This document shows, piece after piece, positions 1 through 6,113 of a stretch of DNA of 7,357 nt. Where the stretch lies: positions 1 through 7,357 of the forward strand of contig CAZTMX010000139.1 of the NCBI GenBank assembly GCA_964614855.1, in the 5' to 3' direction. Below the pieces are notes generated by a model. That model saw nothing but the letters and a program-made list of their open reading frames with translations, was not told where the DNA came from and searched no databases. The translations under genes were made by a program, and so were the position numbers. This DNA comes from CAWJHE01 sp964614855 (lineage in GTDB: Bacteria; Chloroflexota; Anaerolineae; Anaerolineales; UBA4823). The stretch's first letter is position 1; each line of letters starts with the position of its first letter.

Positions 1-47
1 GTTATCCAGTTGCGGATTGGGAAAACCGGAAGCGAGGCGGCCAATGA
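1..47 (+). CDS. C-terminal end of an upstream gene, probably the partner sugar ABC permease (partial)
   Basis: The window opens inside a reading frame (codons from base 3) that ends at TGA 45-47, giving a short charged tail, YPVADWENRKRGGQ. The stop overlaps the ATG of the next gene as ATGA (44-47), the usual arrangement for translationally coupled genes. MalG-type permease genes normally follow a MalF-type permease gene, and a basic, tyrosine-containing tail fits that family, so this is inferred to be the MalF-like partner. A second frame (bases 1-51, stop TAA 49-51) is also open and cannot be excluded from so little sequence. Confidence 0.4.
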   Translation, partial: YPVADWENRKRGGQ

Positions 48-922
48 CTAACACTTCTGCCGAACAATCTCCTTTGTCGAAAAGGCAAGCTGCCGAAAGA
101 CGAACCGATTTCCTCAACAAAATCGCCATTTACACGCTCTTTGCGATCCTAATGATCATGGTCGTCTACCCCTTGATCTGGGTGGCAACTAACTCCTTCA
201 AAACTGACACGCAGTTGTTTGACAATTCCTGGTCCTTGCCGAAAGTATGGAAGTGGCAAAACTACGAGACCGCCTGGAAGTACGGCATTGCAAAATATAT
301 CCTGAACAGCGTCATCGTTACAGTTGCAACCGTTTTCCTTAACCTGATCGTTTCAGTAATGGCTGCCTACGCCCTCTCTCGCTTCAAATTCAAAGGGGCG
401 ACCTTCCTGCTCTTCTTTATCCTCGGCGGCTTGATGCTGGCGCCGGAAGTGGCGTTGATCCCGCTTTTCCGTATCCTGAGCTCGATGGGGCTGTACAACA
501 CGTACTTTGCCATGATCTTACCAAACCTGGCTTTCGGCATACCCTTTACTACCTTTCTCATTCGCTCCTATATGCTTGGACTGGCGAAGGACTTTGAAGA
601 AGCTGCCACCATTGACGGTGCGAGCACCTTCCAGATCTTTACGAATGTGGTCGTTCCTCTCTGTAGACCGATCCTTTCCTCCGCCGCATTGCTGGATGCT
701 ATGCGTGTGTGGAATGAATTTATGTTCGGTCTGACCTTCATCACCAGCGATAAGTTGAAGACTGTACCCGTTGGCTTGATGGCCTTCTCGGGGGCTTTGC
801 GCGAACAGTACACCGTCATCATGGCTGGTCTGATCATCTCCGCCATTCCGATGATCATCCTGTATATGCTGACACAAAAGCAATTTATCCGCGGCTTGGC
901 TGCGGGCGGTTTGCGTGGATAA
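44..922 (+). CDS. Carbohydrate ABC transporter permease, MalG type
   Basis: This is an inner-membrane permease of the carbohydrate uptake (CUT1) ABC importers. It would pair with a MalF-like permease, a solute-binding protein and an ATPase to import a sugar or oligosaccharide. About six hydrophobic segments are visible, the first near residues 28-50 and the last near 258-280. The EAA loop that docks the ATPase is clear, with EEAATIDGA at residues 185-193 and the following VVVPLCRP. The end, QKQFIRGLAAGGLRG, is typical of MalG-like proteins. I chose ATG 44 over the TTG at 17 because it follows GAGG by 6 bases and overlaps the upstream stop as ATGA. That gives 292 residues, a normal family length. 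The substrate cannot be told from the permease. It is the last gene of its operon, followed by a strong terminator. Confidence 0.93.
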   Translation: MTNTSAEQSPLSKRQAAERRTDFLNKIAIYTLFAILMIMVVYPLIWVATNSFKTDTQLFDNSWSLPKVWKWQNYETAWKYGIAKYILNSVIVTVATVFLNLIVSVMAAYALSRFKFKGATFLLFFILGGLMLAPEVALIPLFRILSSMGLYNTYFAMILPNLAFGIPFTTFLIRSYMLGLAKDFEEAATIDGASTFQIFTNVVVPLCRPILSSAALLDAMRVWNEFMFGLTFITSDKLKTVPVGLMAFSGALREQYTVIMAGLIISAIPMIILYMLTQKQFIRGLAAGGLRG

Positions 923-964
923 AGAAAATAATTGACTGGCGATTAATCAGTCTATCCTCCCTAT

Positions 965-1007
965 AAAAAAGAACTGCTCAGTGTCTTTCCAGAGCAGTTC
1001 TTTTTTT
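965..1007. terminator. Bidirectional intrinsic terminator
   Basis: A perfect 9-bp stem, GAACTGCTC (971-979) with GAGCAGTTC (992-1000), encloses a 12-base loop. It is preceded by six A (965-970) and followed by seven T (1001-1007). Read on either strand it is a GC-containing hairpin followed by a U tract, so it can end the plus-strand permease operon (stop at 920-922) and the minus-strand isoprenoid operon (stop at 1034-1036). The remainder of the gap from 923 to 1033 shows nothing else. Confidence 0.93.
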
Positions 1008-1033
1008 GATTGTGATATGTGATTTATAAATAA

Positions 1034-1861
1034 TCAAGGGGAATGTATGCGGGTGCCGGGATTTTCCCCCAAGAGAGCTTGAAACACCGCCCCCATTACT
1101 TCGCCGGAAAAAATCAGCACTTCTAAACCTGTATGTTTGCTTACCATCTCAATACTTTGTACCACTTTACTTTGCATGCCGCCGGTGACATCCGGCGCGT
1201 TGGAGCCACGCAAGTTCTGCCACACAGCCTCCACATCTTGCGGGGTAATCACCTGCAACAACTGATTACACACGGGGTAATCCGCCCAAACGCCAGGCTC
1301 ATTACCAGCCAGAAGCACTCTGTGTGGTTTAAACACCTGTGCAAGGTGCTCAAACAGATCTTCTGTGGAGAATATCGTCCCGCCGCGCACCCGGTCAAAC
1401 ACCACATCACCGTAGACCACCGGCAGCAGCCCGGCTGACAAAGCAGCATCCAAAGCAGCCAGGTCCCAGGAGGAAACCTTGCCGTCTTCTGCAAGCAGTG
1501 AGCCTGACGGCGGAAAAGACACAGCCGGCAACCCGGAAGCAGACAAGGCATCCACCACCAGACGGTTGAGCTGCGCAGCTTCCCGCCATACTTCCACAAA
1601 ACCGCGCCACGCTTCTGCGGAATGCACCCCCTGGCGTGTGCCGTATTTTTTGGCTGGTGCATGCCCGTATGAGCCAGATCCATGCCCCAGAATCAAGCGC
1701 ATATCCGGTTTTTCTTGTAGCGCCCGGGCGATTTCATTTGCGAGACGTTGGATTACCTCAGGCCGGGCTGTATGGGTTTGTGTTTTATCAGTGATCAACG
1801 ACCCACCCAACTTTAGAAACAGGAGCTGCCCTTCACGCGCAACACGTCGCTCAGATATCAT
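1034..1861 (-). CDS. Isopentenyl phosphate kinase
   Basis: This amino-acid-kinase-fold enzyme phosphorylates isopentenyl phosphate with ATP to give isopentenyl diphosphate, the last step of the alternative mevalonate pathway. Visible motifs are FLKLGGSLITDK (residues 15-26, ATP phosphate loop), GHGSGSYGH (59-67, ending in the His characteristic of IPKs and absent from most other family members), a GDVVFD segment, STEDL, LLAGNEPGVW, and DVTGGMQSK near the C-terminus. I start it at ATG 1861 rather than the longer in-frame option at 1912. The codon follows GGAGG by 6 bases, and the kinase motif then begins at a normal distance from the N-terminus. The resulting 275 residues are slightly longer than the usual 250-265. 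It overlaps the mevalonate kinase stop by 11 bases (ATGATATCTGA) and is the last gene of a three-gene operon. Tyr replaces the common Phe in the GSFGH signature, a conservative change. Confidence 0.9.
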   Translation of the reverse strand: MISERRVAREGQLLFLKLGGSLITDKTQTHTARPEVIQRLANEIARALQEKPDMRLILGHGSGSYGHAPAKKYGTRQGVHSAEAWRGFVEVWREAAQLNRLVVDALSASGLPAVSFPPSGSLLAEDGKVSSWDLAALDAALSAGLLPVVYGDVVFDRVRGGTIFSTEDLFEHLAQVFKPHRVLLAGNEPGVWADYPVCNQLLQVITPQDVEAVWQNLRGSNAPDVTGGMQSKVVQSIEMVSKHTGLEVLIFSGEVMGAVFQALLGENPGTRIHSP

Positions 1862-2816
1862 CAGAGGCCTCCGGCTGCCGTACCCGGGTGGTGAGGGTGC
1901 GCTTTGCCCCACCTGCCATCAGCGCTTGTGAGATAGCCTGCGTCTTTCCAGGTGCTGCCAGGGCGATCATATTCCCGCCGCGACCGCCGCCGGATAACTT
2001 CGCACCCCATGCGCCTGCCCGCCGCGCCGCACACACCAGGTCGTCTAATTCAGCGGATGAGACATCGATTTCTTGCAGCAGAGCATGGTTCTCGTCCATC
2101 AACGCACCAAGCTGCCTGACCTCACCGGTTTCAATCAAATCCCGCGCCTGCCTGGCGATTTGTCCTACCTGCTCAAATAACTGCCCATAACGCATAGGAG
2201 CCTGTTGGTAGGCCCGGCGTACATCGCCCACAGCGGCTGCAGTTAGGCTGGATACCCCCGTATCCGCGATCACTATGCTAAATGGCCTAGGCACCGACAA
2301 TAATTCTACCGGCTCGCCTTTGATAAAAAAGACCGGTTTCTCAAAAGCAATCACGGTATTATCAATCCCGGAGGGTGTGCCGTGGTGGATTTTTTCAATT
2401 TCGAATGCCAGGGCAGATACCTCATCCACCCCAAGCGGGTGACCCAAAAATCCTGCAACCGCCTTGATCAGTGCCACGCTCACCGCTGCGCCTGATCCCA
2501 TGCCGGATGCAAGCGGGATTGTTGAGCTGATGCGCAGTTGAAATGCAGGTGGGTGAGATATCCCTAAGGCATCAAAGACGCTGCGTACAGCCTTCCCCAG
2601 CGCCTGGTCCGGCGCCAGGTCTGACAGCATCGCATCCAGCCCGATATCTGGCGCCTGTAAACGAACTGACCCTGGTTCAGCCAGAGGGTCGGCGCTGACA
2701 AACGCCTTGGCGCGTACCCTGGTCACCGGCACGGCGATCGCCGGTTGTCCGTAAACAACTGCGTGTTCACCAAACAAGATGATTTTTCCTGGCGCAGATG
2801 CAGAAAGGATGGGCAT
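1851..2816 (-). CDS. mvk: Mevalonate kinase (GHMP family)
   Basis: This cytosolic enzyme phosphorylates mevalonate with ATP to mevalonate 5-phosphate. All three GHMP-kinase motifs are present: PGKIILFGEHAVVYG (residues 9-23), the phosphate loop PLASGMGSGAA (101-111), and KLSGGGRGG (273-281). HGTPSGIDN (145-153), with the catalytic Asp at 152, separates mevalonate kinase from phosphomevalonate kinases and homoserine kinases. Length is 321 residues, normal for archaeal and bacterial enzymes. The ATG lies only 3 bases past the stop of the UbiA-like gene and has no good Shine-Dalgarno sequence, so translation is probably coupled to that gene. Its last codons overlap the start of the IPK gene and supply the IPK ribosome binding site. 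Direct adjacency to IPK argues that its product feeds the alternative mevalonate route rather than the classical one; that is inference. Confidence 0.93.
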   Translation of the reverse strand: MPILSASAPGKIILFGEHAVVYGQPAIAVPVTRVRAKAFVSADPLAEPGSVRLQAPDIGLDAMLSDLAPDQALGKAVRSVFDALGISHPPAFQLRISSTIPLASGMGSGAAVSVALIKAVAGFLGHPLGVDEVSALAFEIEKIHHGTPSGIDNTVIAFEKPVFFIKGEPVELLSVPRPFSIVIADTGVSSLTAAAVGDVRRAYQQAPMRYGQLFEQVGQIARQARDLIETGEVRQLGALMDENHALLQEIDVSSAELDDLVCAARRAGAWGAKLSGGGRGGNMIALAAPGKTQAISQALMAGGAKRTLTTRVRQPEASDDI

Positions 2817-2819
2817 AGT

Positions 2820-3695
2820 CTAAAAGATGTAAAAAATCCCTAGCACAGAAATCCCCCACAGCAGAATCGCGGCCTGTATCGGTCGATCGGTCAATAAAAT
2901 ATCTTCGGGTGCTCCCACTTTGTTTTCATCTTGCACCAGCGCAAGGTAACGGAAAACCCCATACAACACAAAGGGGATGGTCAACATCATGGCGTGGTTA
3001 TCCGGCAGGTTGGTAGCAGAAAAAGTATACAGGCTGTAAGCCACGACCAGGGTGCCGGCAACAATGGTGATGTATTGGTCCAGCAGTGGAATGGAGTATC
3101 CATCCAGGACTTTACGATGCGAGTTGGCCTGTCGATCAAGCAAGGTTAGCTCGGCTCGCCGCTTGCCAAAACCCAGGTAAAGCGAGGCAATGGTGGTGAC
3201 CACATACAACCAGGGGGAAAAACGGGCAACATGGATTAAGGTCGCCCCGGCTGCCACGCGCAAAACAAAACCCAATGCAATGGAGAACACATCGATGAGC
3301 ATAATGTGTTTGATCCACTTCGAGTATGCCAGGTTGAGCAGAAAATACACCAGACCCACTGCAGCGAACATCGGCGAAAGCCAATACGCCAGCGGAAATA
3401 TCAGCAGCAACAAAAGCACTGCTGCAATACCAGCTGTCCGGACCGGCAGTATACCTGAGGCGATGGGCCGGCGGCGTTTATCCGGGTGGTTGCGGTCGGC
3501 TTCGATATCCGCAATATCATTGATGATATAGACCACGCCAGAAAGCAAGCAAAAAATTGCAAACCCTGCCAGGGTGCGCAGCATCGGAGGAAAATTATTG
3601 AACCCCAACTGGCGGTCAAAAACCAACGCGGCAAATATCACCACATTTTTCGTCCACTGCTTTGGGCGCATGGTCTTGATCAGTGCTGCAAGCAT
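2820..3695 (-). CDS. UbiA-family polyprenyl-phosphate phosphoribosyltransferase (DPPR synthase-like)
   Basis: An integral membrane protein of the UbiA superfamily, 291 residues with about eight or nine hydrophobic segments. The start RPKQWTKNVVIFAALVF (residues 10-26), NDIADIEADRNHP (59-71), KRRRPIASG (73-81), YLGFGKRRAEL (173-183) and PEDILLTDRPIQ (263-274) match the subfamily of decaprenyl-phosphate phosphoribosyltransferase, Rv3806c of Mycobacterium. That enzyme transfers phosphoribose from PRPP to decaprenyl phosphate as the first step to decaprenyl-phospho-arabinose or -ribose. The Asp-rich first motif binds Mg2+ and diphosphate. The start at 3695 follows AGGAG by 11 bases, a long spacing, but it gives the expected N-terminus. 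First gene of an operon with mevalonate kinase and IPK, which would supply its lipid substrate. Related members in other phyla have unproven substrates, so the acceptor chain and sugar fate are uncertain. A quinone prenyltransferase is less likely from these motifs. Confidence 0.85.
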   Translation of the reverse strand: MLAALIKTMRPKQWTKNVVIFAALVFDRQLGFNNFPPMLRTLAGFAIFCLLSGVVYIINDIADIEADRNHPDKRRRPIASGILPVRTAGIAAVLLLLLIFPLAYWLSPMFAAVGLVYFLLNLAYSKWIKHIMLIDVFSIALGFVLRVAAGATLIHVARFSPWLYVVTTIASLYLGFGKRRAELTLLDRQANSHRKVLDGYSIPLLDQYITIVAGTLVVAYSLYTFSATNLPDNHAMMLTIPFVLYGVFRYLALVQDENKVGAPEDILLTDRPIQAAILLWGISVLGIFYIF

Positions 3696-3735
3696 TTCCG
3701 GCGTTTCTCCTGTAATCTTTCCGTACTGACTACAT

Positions 3736-3765
3736 ATTATAGTTGAACTTTGATTACTTTCTCAA
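3736..3765 (-). promoter_or_regulatory. Sigma-70-type promoter of the ubiA-mvk-ipk operon
   Basis: On the minus strand TTGAGA (3765-3760, one mismatch from TTGACA) is followed after 18 bases by a perfect TATAAT (3741-3736). Transcription would begin near 3729, leaving a leader of about 34 bases with an AGGAG ribosome site before the ATG at 3695. No operator or riboswitch fits in so short a leader. This is the best promoter match in the window. Confidence 0.75.
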
Positions 3766-3787
3766 AACAACAGCGCATAAAATCCTG

Positions 3788-3796
3788 TGTTAAAAT
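3788..3796 (+). promoter_or_regulatory. Extended -10 promoter of tlyA, probably giving a leaderless mRNA
   Basis: TGTTAAAAT (3788-3796) is an extended -10 element: TG, one base, then TAAAAT, a single mismatch from TATAAT. The expected start of transcription, about seven bases beyond, coincides with the A of the tlyA ATG at 3803. The bases before the ATG hold no Shine-Dalgarno sequence, as expected of a leaderless message. A second TAAAAT (3778-3783) would instead give a leader of about 13 bases. No convincing -35 box is seen for either. Confidence 0.5.
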
Positions 3797-3802
3797 CCTT
3801 GC

Positions 3803-4621
3803 ATGAAGAAGAAACGGCTGGATTTATTGATGGTAGAAAGAGGCCTGGTGGAAAGCCGCTCCCTGGCACAGCGCCTGGTGATGGCAGGCCAGGTGCGGGT
3901 AAACGACCAGGTGATCTTGAAAGCATCCACTACTGTTTCCAGTGATGCATTGATCCACCTGGAGCAGCCAGCGCCATTTGTCTCGCGAGGTGGAGAAAAG
4001 CTCCAGGCTGCCCTATCCACATTCGATATCTGCATTGAAAATAAAATTTGCGCAGATGTCGGCGCGTCCACGGGTGGGTTCACCGATTGCCTGCTGCAGC
4101 ACGGTGCAAGCAAAGTCTATGCCATCGATGTGGGTAAGGGAATATTACACTGGAAACTCCGCCAGCATCCCAGGGTGATTGTCATGGAAGAAACCAATGC
4201 ACGCTTCGTGGAACACCTGCCGGAAGCTGTGGATTTGGCGACGATCGATGCTTCGTTTATTTCCCTGAAAATCCTGCTGCCGGTTGTCAAAGGCTGGTTT
4301 GCTGCCTCCACCGGCGATCTGGTTGCCCTGGTAAAACCCCAATTCGAGGCAGGCAAAGCCGAGGTCGGGCGCGGTGACGGTGTTATCCGCGACCCGCTCG
4401 TTCACCGCCGCGTCCTGCTAGAGGTACTACAATCTGCAGCGCTTGTGGGATACAGACTTCAAGGGGTGATTCGATCACCGTTGCTTGGACCAAAAGGCAA
4501 CACTGAATTCCTCGCCTGGCTGAAAAATCATGCAGAAGCCGCCAGACCCATCTCTGACAGCGAGTTGGATGCCTTTCTGGACCCACTGTTCCCCCCACCG
4601 GCGGAAAGGGTGCTAGACTAA
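3803..4621 (+). CDS. tlyA: TlyA-family rRNA (cytidine-2'-O)-methyltransferase
   Basis: This enzyme uses S-adenosylmethionine to methylate ribose 2'-OH groups of cytidines in rRNA. The Mycobacterium homologue acts on 16S C1409 and 23S C1920, and its loss gives capreomycin resistance. Residues 1-60 form an S4 RNA-binding domain (KKRLDLLMVERGL, then GQVRVN). The linker FVSRGGEKL (59-67) is a TlyA hallmark. The FtsJ-like Rossmann domain follows, with DVGASTGGFTD (85-95) as the SAM site. The K-D-K-E catalytic tetrad can be placed at K66, D149 (TIDASF), K178 (LVKPQFE) and E235 (GPKGNTEF). Length is 272 residues, close to the 268 of the mycobacterial enzyme. It stands alone, divergent from the isoprenoid operon with 107 bp between them, and converges on the C69 gene 37 bp away. 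Older annotations call this family haemolysin A, a name now regarded as misleading. Confidence 0.95.
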   Translation: MKKKRLDLLMVERGLVESRSLAQRLVMAGQVRVNDQVILKASTTVSSDALIHLEQPAPFVSRGGEKLQAALSTFDICIENKICADVGASTGGFTDCLLQHGASKVYAIDVGKGILHWKLRQHPRVIVMEETNARFVEHLPEAVDLATIDASFISLKILLPVVKGWFAASTGDLVALVKPQFEAGKAEVGRGDGVIRDPLVHRRVLLEVLQSAALVGYRLQGVIRSPLLGPKGNTEFLAWLKNHAEAARPISDSELDAFLDPLFPPPAERVLD

Positions 4622-4658
4622 CAACTCCATTGCATCCGGTTTACATTCTGCGCAACCC

Positions 4659-5987
4659 TTACGGCATTTTTGCCCGGCGGTTATTGCCTTGCCAATATGA
4701 ACGGTAAAAATATCCTGGTGTTTTTTTAGGGGGCTGTGCCGTAACTCGCTCCAACCACTGCGCTTCAGCAGCTTCCGCTTCTTCAAAACACCTGGTGCTT
4801 ACCTGGCTGCGTTCTGCAGCGGATTTTTCGCGCGCCGCAAAAGCCTCTTTTATGAATTGAGATTCCAATTGATCCCTATCTGATTGGTAATAATGGATGT
4901 ATTGAGTGTAATCCTGCAGAGTCGCACGATGCAGCCGTTCATGGCGCCAGAAGCGTGTGTGCGCATCGTACTCGCCCGTTGGAGGAATTTCGCCACCTGG
5001 TACGGGCCCATCCAACCAGACCGGTTTAAATATACTGGTACAGGGAGCAGATGTTCCGGTGGCAAAATGCAACGGATTGCTTACATCCAGGTAAGAAACA
5101 AGCGATGCAGTAGACTGGGAGCCGCGAATTGGACCATAGCTGGAGTGCATACAGATGTCCGCCCCGCTGATCCCATAATCTGGGCGCCAATCAGAACCAG
5201 CACTTTGCCCATGATCTCGCAGTACAGACATCATCACAGCCACGTCAATCTTGCCCTGATTTGACGTCAAAAGCACAGAAGAACGCCTGCAACGAGCACG
5301 GCTGTCGCTAAAGTGCGTAAAGAGGGTATCCGAATAGTCCCTGGCAAAATCAAAACTAGCGCGATCCTTACACCAGCCTTTATCCACGGCGAAATGCACC
5401 AGGTCTGGTGAAGACAGGTCCCAATCCTGCCCAATCGTCAGGCAATTGGAGATCGAATAAACTCCGTTTACATGTTTGGCTGCCCAGTGCCTGTCAACCG
5501 TTTCTAAAACCCAGGCTTCTTTCGGGTCGGCAATCAGGAAAGAGTTATGATAATACAAAGGATGTTCAAAACCACAATTTCCACCCTGCCCATACATCTC
5601 TAGAAGCTCAGTGATCACCTGCAGCGCCTGGGCAGCTGTGCCTGCCCTCTCCAAACCCAAGCGCAGCAAATCCATCCCGATGAGCCTTTTCTCTCGAGCA
5701 GCAGGCAACCTGGAAAAGATGGCCTCATTACCAATGGCAACACCGTGCTCATTTACACCCATCTCAGCACCCCAGATCCAAAAAGGACGGGAAAGCAGAA
5801 CCGAATGCGTGTGGGAAACCTGGGGGATCGCAATATACGTGCACTGCAGCTGGCTTCCCAAGACATGATCGGCCGCCAGGGTTATTTCAAGGTATTGCGC
5901 TTCATTTGGCTCACGATCGGAATTTTTACCAAACAGGAGCACCCCATCGCGGGTTGCCTGAGCAGTGGCCACAATAGTATCGCACAT
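4659..5987 (-). CDS. C69-family / secernin-like N-terminal-nucleophile hydrolase
   Basis: A cytosolic hydrolase of the peptidase C69 (dipeptidase A / secernin) family. It starts MCDTIVATAQATRDG, so removal of the initiator Met would expose Cys2 as the N-terminal nucleophile without a propeptide. Other family landmarks are LLFGKNSDREPNE (17-29), WGAEMGVNEHGVAIGNEA (72-89), the ADPKEAWVLETVDRHWAAK stretch (153-171), YSISN (177-181), CMHSSYGPIRGSQSTAS (279-295) and APCTSIFKPVW (314-324). The starting motif and the GKNSDR sequence are closer to secernins than to the lactobacillal dipeptidases. The C-terminal third, about 340-415, is charged, rich in Glu, Gln and Arg and probably helical. No signal peptide or membrane segment is seen. 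The start is supported by AAAGGA 7 bases upstream. Substrate unknown: bacterial members may be dipeptidases or amidases, and activity has not been shown for many. It is preceded by its own -10 box and appears to be transcribed alone. Confidence 0.88.
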   Translation of the reverse strand: MCDTIVATAQATRDGVLLFGKNSDREPNEAQYLEITLAADHVLGSQLQCTYIAIPQVSHTHSVLLSRPFWIWGAEMGVNEHGVAIGNEAIFSRLPAAREKRLIGMDLLRLGLERAGTAAQALQVITELLEMYGQGGNCGFEHPLYYHNSFLIADPKEAWVLETVDRHWAAKHVNGVYSISNCLTIGQDWDLSSPDLVHFAVDKGWCKDRASFDFARDYSDTLFTHFSDSRARCRRSSVLLTSNQGKIDVAVMMSVLRDHGQSAGSDWRPDYGISGADICMHSSYGPIRGSQSTASLVSYLDVSNPLHFATGTSAPCTSIFKPVWLDGPVPGGEIPPTGEYDAHTRFWRHERLHRATLQDYTQYIHYYQSDRDQLESQFIKEAFAAREKSAAERSQVSTRCFEEAEAAEAQWLERVTAQPPKKTPGYFYRSYWQGNNRRAKMP

Positions 5988-6032
5988 GACTGCATCCTTT
6001 CTCGCTTTGTACAGACCTGATGGTTCGATGCA

Positions 6033-6038
6033 ATTATA
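6033..6038 (-). promoter_or_regulatory. Candidate -10 box for the C69-family gene
   Basis: A perfect TATAAT on the minus strand lies 45 bases before the C69 start codon, in the 126-bp gap after the M23 gene. It would give a leader of about 39 bases containing the AAAGGA ribosome site. No matching -35 hexamer is found at 16-18 bases (the sequence there is CCCC-rich), so activity may need an activator, or the match may be chance. The rest of the gap (5988-6113) has no clear terminator for the M23 gene. Confidence 0.4.
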
Positions 6039-6113
6039 CCCGCGCAGTGCTCTGACGGGGATTGCGAGACTTTCGTATTATTCGACCAGCAAACCAGACC
6101 GATTTATCGCGCG

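Noticed and set aside
17..43. TTG start at base 17 for the MalG-type permease
   Set aside because: ATG 44 has GAGG 6 bases upstream and an ATGA overlap with the preceding stop. The extra nine residues are basic and unlike the family N-terminus.
1..51. Frame 1 reading ending at TAA 49-51 as the upstream gene
   Set aside because: It is open but less convincing than the frame ending in the ATGA overlap at 47; it cannot be ruled out without more upstream sequence.
1034..1861. Acetylglutamate, aspartate or UMP kinase instead of IPK
   Set aside because: The GSYGH histidine motif, the DVTGGMQSK motif and the mevalonate kinase neighbour all point to isopentenyl phosphate kinase.
1862..1912. Longer IPK start at 1912
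   Set aside because: It would overlap mevalonate kinase by 62 bases and add a Pro/Ser/Arg-rich stretch that reads as an out-of-frame shadow of the mevalonate kinase C-terminus.
1479..1931. Long open frame opposite the IPK gene
   Set aside because: Its composition is Arg/Pro/Ser-rich without motifs, and it lies wholly opposite well-supported kinase genes; it is a coding shadow.
2820..3695. Menaquinone, haem O or chlorophyll prenyltransferase
   Set aside because: The RPKQWTKN start, the LGFGKRRAEL second motif and the PEDILLTDRP segment fit the DPPR-synthase subfamily better.
4622..4658. Terminator between the converging tlyA and C69 genes
   Set aside because: The 37 bases hold no stem of useful length and no T tract.
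6078..6110. Possible hairpin terminator after the M23 gene (ACCAGCAAACCAGA and CGCGCGC)
   Set aside because: The ACCAG copies are direct, not inverted, the GC run lacks a stable flanking stem, and no T tract follows on the minus strand.
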